64,000 bases of DNA from the NCBI GenBank assembly GCA_028583415.1, contig CM053275.1:84624278-84688277 (forward strand), in the 5' to 3' direction. The notes under the pieces are model-generated. The model worked only from the letters and a program-made list of their open reading frames with translations. It had not been told where the DNA came from and did no database searches. The position numbers and the translations under genes are program-made. The DNA is from Protea cynaroides (lineage: Eukaryota; Streptophyta; Magnoliopsida; Proteales; Proteaceae). This document shows positions 57,386-64,000 of the stretch, piece after piece (position 1 is the stretch's first letter; every line of letters starts with the position of its first letter).

Positions 57386-60331
57386 GTGATGGCTAACCAA
57401 GATCAAGATGAGATTTCCTTAGAGAACCGAGTAACCAAAATAGAGGACATTGTAAGTGAGATGGTTGTCATGCTGCGAAATGTGCATAAGCTACTAATAG
57501 GAAAAGAGGACACACCCTCCACATCAAAGGAAGATACCCCCAGTAAGAATAATCCTATTGTGTTCTCAAATCCCGCTTGTGAGGAAGAGGGAGAGGTTAT
57601 CTGCAAGCAACCGTCGATCATCCAGAAGGCTCCTTCAATCAAGAAGCCAAAAAAATCTGAAGATCCATATGGGAACCGACTGAGTCATGTAGAACAGATA
57701 CTGAGGGGCAAGAAGGGCGTAGAGAGTCAGATCATTGATTCTGAGGGACTATGTTTCTTCCCAGATGCCAAACTGCCACCAAAATTTAAATGGACTACTG
57801 AAAAGTTTGACGGGACAAGGGATCCCAAGACACATCTGAGATCATTCATAGGACTGTTGAGGCAAGGGCATGGGTTTACTGATGAACAATTAGGGCAGGC
57901 GTTTCAATTCTCGTTAACTGGAGGGGCACATAGATGGCTAATGAATCTGAACCCCTCACAAGTCCACTCTTGGACCGATATCACCAGAGCATTCACCAAT
58001 CATTACTCCTATAATACTGAGATAGAGACTCATAGGAGACAATTAGAGACCATGGTGCAAAAATCTGATGAAGGCTTCACAGAATACTTGACCAGGTTCA
58101 GGAAAGTGGCGGCACAACTCTGGGATCGACCATCAAAGAGGGACCAGGTCCAAATGATGATGAAAGGGCTCAATAAAGCATACAAAGCATATATTTTTGG
58201 ACAGGCTATCCTCACGTTCGAAGGGTTAGTCGTAGCAGGACAACAAGTAGAAGATGCTATTAACTATGGAGATGAACTCCCGATAAAAATGGAAAAGTCG
58301 GAGGCGGGTCCAAGCAGGAGATCCTACCAACCCAAGTACAACAATGCCCACGCCCACAAGGAAGTGGCAGTTACAAATACGGTTGTTGCACCGACACCAA
58401 TTAACTACGCTTTACTTGCTCTACGACAGAGGCCTTTTAGGTTGTATACGGAGTTGTCATTACCAAGGGAAGTGTTGATGGAAAGATTGATGAGGGTTGG
58501 AAAATTAAAGCCACCACCACCCATGAATGTGCCAAACCCACCACCAGCCTCCTATCGTGCGGATAAATTTTGTAAGTTCCACAATCAAGCGGGTCATGAT
58601 ACAGAATACTGTTGGAACCTCAAAAATGCCATACAGGACCTAATTGATTCAGGGGCATTCAAAGTAAAAGGAAGAAACAATCAGGCATCAATCAACAATA
58701 ACCCACTCCCATATCATAATGTGAATTTCATAGAATGGGAGATGTTGGATTCCAAGGAAGAGGTTCCGGAGAATGAAATTTGCATGATAGGTGACAATTT
58801 GGACCAAGAATTTGATCCCACTTATCCCTGGAACTATGGGCATTTTGAAGAGCCAGAGAAGCCTTACGGTGTCTACATGCCCGATGAAGAACAAGAAATT
58901 ACTCAACTGAATGAACAATTTGATGAGTTCGGAATCTACATACCCGGTGAAGGACAGGAAGTCAGTCATTTGGATGAACAATTTGATAGCTATGGCATCT
59001 ACATCCTAGGAGAAGACAGGACTGTGGCAGAAACCCGTACAGGCAAAGGGTACAAGCCAGCACATTTAGCAGCAGAGAATCCAGCCCAGTTGGCCAGAGA
59101 AAAAGAACTAGGGCAATCTAGTCAACCTGAACCACCCAATCCGGTTCTCAAACAATTGCAGAAGACACAAGCAAATGTCTCCATCTGGGAGTTATTAATG
59201 GCATCAAAAGCTCATAGGGACGCCGTGCTAAAATCCCTAACAAGCATACATGTACCGGTAATAATGGATTGCAATGAACTAGCGGATCTGGTCGGCGGCC
59301 GTTATGCAGTAAATTCAATCATATTTAGCAATGCAAACCTCCCAAGTGAAGGAGCCAAACACATCAAAGCTCTACACATCACTATTGGTTGCAGAAACAA
59401 GGTTGTTTCACAGGTATTAATTGATAATGGGTCAGCCCTAAATGTATTTCCCCTCAGAACATTCAGGTACTTGGGATTCAAAGATGAAGAAATGAAGCCA
59501 TCATATCTGATCATCAAGGCTTATGATAATACCCGCAGGCCATCCAAGGTGTCTTCACTGTGCCTATCTGAGTCGGTCCCGCTGTATTTGATACAGAGTT
59601 CCAAGTCATTGATATCCAGGCTACATTTAATATACTACTGGGTCGTCCATGGTTACATGCAACCAATACAGTTGGCGTCCACCCTGCAACAGAAAGTCAA
59701 ATTCATACATGGGGATGTTATCATAACCATCAATGCAGATTCAGAAATGGTCAATGCACTAGCTACGGGGAGAATGGGTTTTGAAGGTGATGAGGGATCA
59801 TCTGAAACTGTCCATCTTGGCGGCTTTAAAATAGACAATATCTTGGCTATCACAGGGGCAGATCCCACAGGTATGCATTTGTCTTTTCCTTTTCGTCAAT
59901 TGCTAAATATGTCTTATTTTCCAAGAATAGGCCTCGGCTTACATCAACAAGGTAATATGGAAGTCTTATCTATGTTAATTAATGAGCACAGATTTGGACT
60001 GGGATACGTACCCAATGGACATGATTTAGAGTTGATAGAGCGAAAACAGTGGGGAGCTGATCAAAGATTTCTGAGGCTCGAGAAGAAGAAATACAAAAAT
60101 AGTAATGCATATGATAGTAGTAGTACAATAAAGGCTACAGGCATGAACAGAGGAAGATGGCAACAGCAGAGAACAGATGGGCAAATCAATCAAGTATTGA
60201 CTGAAGGATTGTACAGTCAAGAAGATACCCCATATTACAAAACTCTGAATGGGTATTTCGTCAAAGAAGGAGATGATTCACCTTTCCATGGTTTCTCTGA
60301 ACCTTGGTTTGATGGGCGATTCCAGAGATGA
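57386..60331 (+). pseudogene. Tat gag and protease
   Basis: The frame starts MMANQDQDEISLENRV, chosen as the first ATG of a 981-codon frame. Order: coiled-coil-like N-terminus (ENRVTKIEDIVSEMVVM), a capsid-type segment (KFDGTRDPKTHLRSF, GGAHRWLMNL, VQKSDEGFTEYLTRF), a CHHC knuckle (FCKFHNQAGHDTEYC, near 58568), an acidic part with a 21-residue tandem repeat (YGVYMPDEEQEI...), and a retropepsin core with DNGSALNV (near 59425), where the usual DTG/DSG is DNG as in relatives. Between about 59545 and 59690 the expected protease C-terminus is in another frame, so two compensating frameshifts are likely. The TGA at 60329-60331 is in frame and probably was CGA. Confidence 0.9.
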
Positions 60332-62390
60332 TGGCCCGGGTTTGAGATTTTCTTTGACTGTACCATTGACTGGGAAGATACTGAGAATACATTGGCAAAA
60401 GAGCAAAGAGGAGAGCTACAATCTGAGGCAGATACAGTTGACATCGGTAACTTGTTCGAGGAGGATCAAGTGATGACACTCACCGAAGGAAACCAAAATG
60501 AAGAGCCAAATCCACAACAACTGAGCTATCCCTTCAACGGTGTGATCCCAAACTGGAGTTGCTTAGATAGTTTTGTCTACACCAATGATGAGTCATGTAT
60601 TCCTAGTATGGCCATGTCTGAGCCCATAGTAGAAGAGTCAATAGATAGGAATGAGTCCTTTTCCAGCTTTGAGTCCGCTCCATTAGGAGCCACTTCTTCT
60701 GTACCACTGTTATCCATAATTAATAAAGATGATATTTCTTATTACTCTGTGTCTACTTCTTCCATTCCAATTTTAAGCTCTAACTCTAACAATGATGAAT
60801 ATGATGAAATTCCTATTGAAATACAACGACAAGTTGAAATCTCATAAGAGAAAAAGGCCCAACTTGCTGGCGAAGACTTCCTAATGATCAATCTAGGTAC
60901 AGTTGAAGAACCTCGTGAGATCAAGATTGGCGCTACTCTGACTAAAGAAGAGGCGGTCCTGATGACAGAATTGTTAATAGAGTACCAAGAAGTGTTTGCT
61001 TGGTCCTATGAGGACATGCCCGGCATTGATCCTGAAGTTGTGCAACACAAGATACCTTTGTTCCCGGAGGCAAAGCCACATAAACAGAAGTTGAGAAGGC
61101 TACGACCTGAATGGACATTAAAAGTCAAAGAGGACATAATGAAGCAATTGGATGCAGGATTCTTAGAAGTAACCAAGTACCCTGAGTGGGTGGCAAACAT
61201 TGTGATTGTACCAAAGAAGGACGGACGATTGAGGGTATGTGTGGATTATCAAAACTTAAACAAAGCAAACCCTAAGGATGATTTCCCGCTACCCAAGATT
61301 GACATTTTAGTGGACAATACGGCAGGACATGCATTACTATCGTTTATGTGGATGGATTTTCAGGGTACAACCAAATAAAGATGGCACCAGAAGATAAAGC
61401 CAAGACTGCTTTCACCACGGACTGGGGCACCTACTGTTATACGGTAATGCCATTCGGGTTGAAGAACGCCGGGGCGACATATCAAAGAATGGCCACAACC
61501 ATATTACATGACATGATCCACAAAGAGGTTGAGGTGTACGTGGACGATATGATTGTAAAATCTATTACCCGTGAAGGCCACATACTCGCACTTAGAGCAT
61601 TCTTTGAGAGGATTAAACAATATAAGTTGAGACTGAACCCGCAAAAATGTGCATTTGGAATGATAGCAGGGAAGATGTTGGGCTTCATGGTTAGCCACAG
61701 AGGCATTGAGATAGATCCATTAAAAATCAAAGCTATAACAGAGATGCCGCCACCACGGACTGAAAAAGAAATAGGGGATTTTTGGGAAGATTACAATAGA
61801 TAAATAGATTCATTGCACACCTCACAGCCACATGTGAGCCAATATTCAAGCTGTTGAGGAAGAATCAGCCAAAGACTTGGAACCCTCAGTGTCAAATGGC
61901 GTTCGAAAAAATCAAGACATATCTGATGAATCCACCGGTCCTTGTACCTCCAGTGCCTGGGAGACCCCTGCTACTATACTTGTCAGTATTGGACAATTCT
62001 ATGGGAACAATGCTCGCGCAACATGACTCAGATGGGCGAACAGAGAAAGCAATCTACTACTTAAGCAAGAAGTTCACCGGATATGAAGCCAATTACACCT
62101 CATTGGAGAAGACATGTACTAATTTAGTTTGGGTAACAAAGAGATTGAGGCATTACATGCTCTCATATCATATCATACTAATCTCTCGGATGGATCCATT
62201 GAAATACTTATTTGAGAAGCCTCCCCTTACAGGAAGAATGGTCAGATGGTTATTGCTATTATTAGAGTTTGACATCACATACACCACTCAGAAGTCCATA
62301 AAAGGGAGTGCGATAGCTGAACATTTGTCTAAGCATCCAGTAGAAGATAGTATCCAACACTTAGAAGATGTGTTTCCAGATGAGGAGGTA
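60332..62390 (+). pseudogene. Tat reverse transcriptase and first RNase H
   Basis: The gag frame continues through a Ser/Glu-rich linker (60392-60844, TAA at 60845-60847) into RT: MPGIDPEVVQHKIP, ECVANIVIVPKKDG-like text (WVANIVIVPKKDGRL), RVCVDYQNLNKA. A frameshift near 61345 precedes DGFSGYNQIKMAPED, and YVDD lies near 61540. A second shift near 61790 leads into the connection and RNase H (WNPQCQMAFEKIKTYL, AIYYLSKKFTGYEANY, LEKTC). The first RNase H has lost the usual Asp-containing DAS motif (YLSVLDNSMG), as is common in Tat elements, whose second RNase H is taken to compensate. Confidence 0.9.
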
Positions 62391-62404
62391 CATGTGACTC
62401 AAGA

Positions 62405-62810
62405 AGAGAGACAAACAGATACATGGCTTATGTTCTTTGATGGAGCAGCCAATCACAGAGGATACGGTGCAGGAGTATTATTCATAGACCTAGAGGGTAC
62501 ATTTATGCCATTTGCTTTCCGTTTGGAATTTGATTGCACAAACAATATTGCAGAGTATGAAGCATGCATTATGGGTTTGAAAGCGGCATTAGCCATTGGC
62601 GTCAAGAAACTAAAAGTATATGGTGATTCTTCTATTCTCATCTATCAAATTAGAGAATATTGGAGGACCAAGGATGAAAAATTGATACCCTACAAGGAAT
62701 GTGCAACGGCATTGGCCCAAAGCTTTGAGCAGATAGAGTTTGATTACTCACCCAGAGATACTAATACATATGTTGATGCATTGGCTACCCTAGCATCAAT
62801 GATTGGAGAT
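62405..62810 (+). CDS. Second, archaeal-type RNase H domain of the Tat element
   Basis: WLMFFDGAANHRGYGAGVLF supplies the first Asp, NIAEYEACIMGLKAAL the Glu, VYGDSSILIYQI the second Asp, and TNTYVDALATLASM the last Asp. All four catalytic acids are present. The domain lies between the first RNase H and integrase, the arrangement that defines Tat elements, and is in frame with the integrase start. It would degrade RNA in RNA-DNA hybrids during reverse transcription. This domain is undamaged although the polyprotein around it is not. Confidence 0.9.
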
Positions 62811-62949
62811 GATCCAGCGGAGAAGATCAAACCTTTGATAATTGAAAGAAGAACACAACCTGCACACGTGGGCGAAATCAATGCCTTGACAATCGATGGT
62901 CGCCCTTGGTTTGCGCCAATTGTGGATTTCATCAAAGAAGGAAAGTACC

Positions 62950-64000
62950 CCATTGATGCTTCGCTAGGAGACAAGAAATTCTTGAGAAGATATGCCTCTC
63001 AATTTGTGTTATGCGAAGACATCTTGTACAAACGATCTTATGAAGGAATACAACTAGTATGTGTTGATGAAGAGCAAGCACAGAATGTCGTCGAACAAGT
63101 ACACCAAGGAGTGTGTGGCCCCCATACGAATGCTAGAATGCTTGCAAAGAAAATCCTCCGACTAGGGTACTTCTAGAACACAATGGAGGCAGACTGTGTA
63201 GAATATGTAAAGAAATGCCACAAATGCCAAATATTTGCCAATTTGATACATGTACCTCTGACGGAATTGCACACGCTCAGCTCCCCATGGCCTTTCTCGA
63301 CTTGGGGCATTGATGTGATCGGCAAGATACATCCTAAAGCATCAAGTGGTCAAGAGTTTATTTTGGTAGCTATTGATTACTTTACAAAATGGGTGGAAGC
63401 CCAAGCATATGCAAAACTCACAAAGAAACAAAGTGGCAAAATTCCTTGTCGACACGGAGTGCCTCAAGCTCTTATTTCTGATCAAGGACAACACTTCAGG
63501 GGTAAAGTGGAGGAACTGTGCGATAAATTCCACATCAAGAGACATAGATCCTCCCCATATAGACCATAGACAAATGGGGCAGTCGAAGCAGCCAATAAGA
63601 ACATAAAAGTTATTTTACAAAAGATGGCACAAACCAATGCTGATTGGGCAGACAAGCTCCCATATGCACTTTGGGCTTATAGAACCTCAATCAGAACATC
63701 TAGGGGCGACACCTTACTCCTTGGTCTATGGCATGGAAGCACGCCTCGTTGAGTTGGAGGTGCAATCACTAAGGGTAGCAATGGAATGCAAGATCCCTGA
63801 GACTGAGTGGTTGCAAGCTAGATACGATGAATTAAGCCTCATAGACAAAAGAAGAATTAGGGCGGCAGACAACATAAAGAAGTACCAGCAGAGAATAGCA
63901 AATACATTCAACAAGAAGGTCCGAATCCGTCATTTAGCAATTGGTGATTTAGTGCTAAAAGAACAGAGAGCACCAACACATGATCCAAGGGGCAAGTTTC
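62950..64000 (+). pseudogene. Tat integrase, continues beyond the window
   Basis: The HHCC zinc finger is VHQGVCGPHTNARM...CVEYVKKCHKCQ, interrupted by a TAG at 63174-63176 where a Trp would be expected (LGYF*). The core follows: first Asp in WGIDVIG (63303), second Asp in ISDQGQHFRG (63475), then TAG at 63567-63569 in place of Gln before TNGAVEAANK (Glu). A frameshift near 63700 precedes YGMEARLVELEVQ, and the C-terminal part runs to the edge (NTFNKKVRIRHLAIGDLV). The stops fit C-to-T decay. Confidence 0.9.

Larger units (their letters stand above)
51432..64000 (+). mobile_element. Ty3/gypsy Tat-lineage element with 4.8-kb LTR, runs off the window
   Basis: The LTR (51432-56201) is followed by a primer-binding site, a 1.2-kb leader, gag-protease, RT-RNase H, a second (archaeal-type) RNase H, and integrase up to the window edge. 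The second RNase H between pol and integrase is the hallmark of the Tat lineage (Ogre, Retand and relatives). Frameshifts and stops in every domain make it non-autonomous. It is the youngest visible insertion in this nest because it interrupts the chromovirus LTR. Confidence 0.93.

Overview
This window is nuclear DNA of a flowering plant, built almost entirely from transposable elements nested in one another. The diagnostic signs are long LTR retrotransposons of the Ty3/gypsy Tat and chromovirus lineages, an L1-type LINE with a plant-style RNase H, Mutator-like elements (MULEs) carrying pieces of plant genes, long AT and A-rich tracts, and no compact gene series or prokaryotic signals. I cannot name the species. 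No complete host gene is visible. Two weak host candidates are a terminal exon at 284-457 (minus) and a short acidic open frame at 34524-34697 (minus).

Layout. 1-9.3 kb: a LINE RNase H remnant, a solo LTR (2453-4518) inside a CCCTGNCAGGG-rich repeat, and a 5'-truncated, stop-riddled LINE (4745-9283) carrying a small MULE-type MITE with a perfect 9-bp target duplication. 9.8-10.5 kb: a G-rich GGT array. 11.4-15 kb: related palindromic MITEs and a 2.2-kb element with roughly 230-270 bp inverted ends. 15.1-20.3 kb: a 5.1-kb solo LTR of a Tat family with several internal tandem arrays. 20.7-21.6 kb: another solo LTR. 21.8-26.1 kb: a gene-capturing MULE split by a 2.7-kb non-autonomous LTR element that carries an unrecognised open frame. 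26.6-28.9 and 36.5-38.7 kb: two further solo LTRs of the same family as the one at 2.45 kb. 31.6-33.1 kb: a second gene-capturing MULE with an RBOH (NADPH oxidase) fragment and a UGT glycosyltransferase fragment in opposite orientations. 40.1-40.8 kb: a possible third capture. 40.8-51.4 kb: a chromovirus whose gag/protease region is replaced by an antisense gene fragment and whose left LTR holds a nested solo LTR. 51.4 kb to the right edge: a Tat-lineage element with a 4.8-kb LTR inserted in the chromovirus's right LTR; its gag-protease-RT-RNaseH-aRNaseH-integrase region runs off the window.

Six insertions read as solo LTRs: four have exact 5-bp target duplications (TATCT, GGCCA, GATAT, TTAGC) and two have a one-base mismatch (CGGGC/CGAGC, ATACG/GTACG). 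This points to frequent LTR-LTR recombination here. All retrotransposon coding regions carry stops explained by C-to-T or G-to-A changes (CAG/CAA/CGA/TGG to stop), as expected of long-methylated DNA, so nothing here looks currently autonomous.

The items most worth a second look are the two-gene capture MULE, the antisense gene in place of gag, a small Cys-containing reading frame conserved between two different gypsy LTRs, the array of palindromic telo-box-like motifs in the giant LTR, and the unrecognised frame of the small LTR element.
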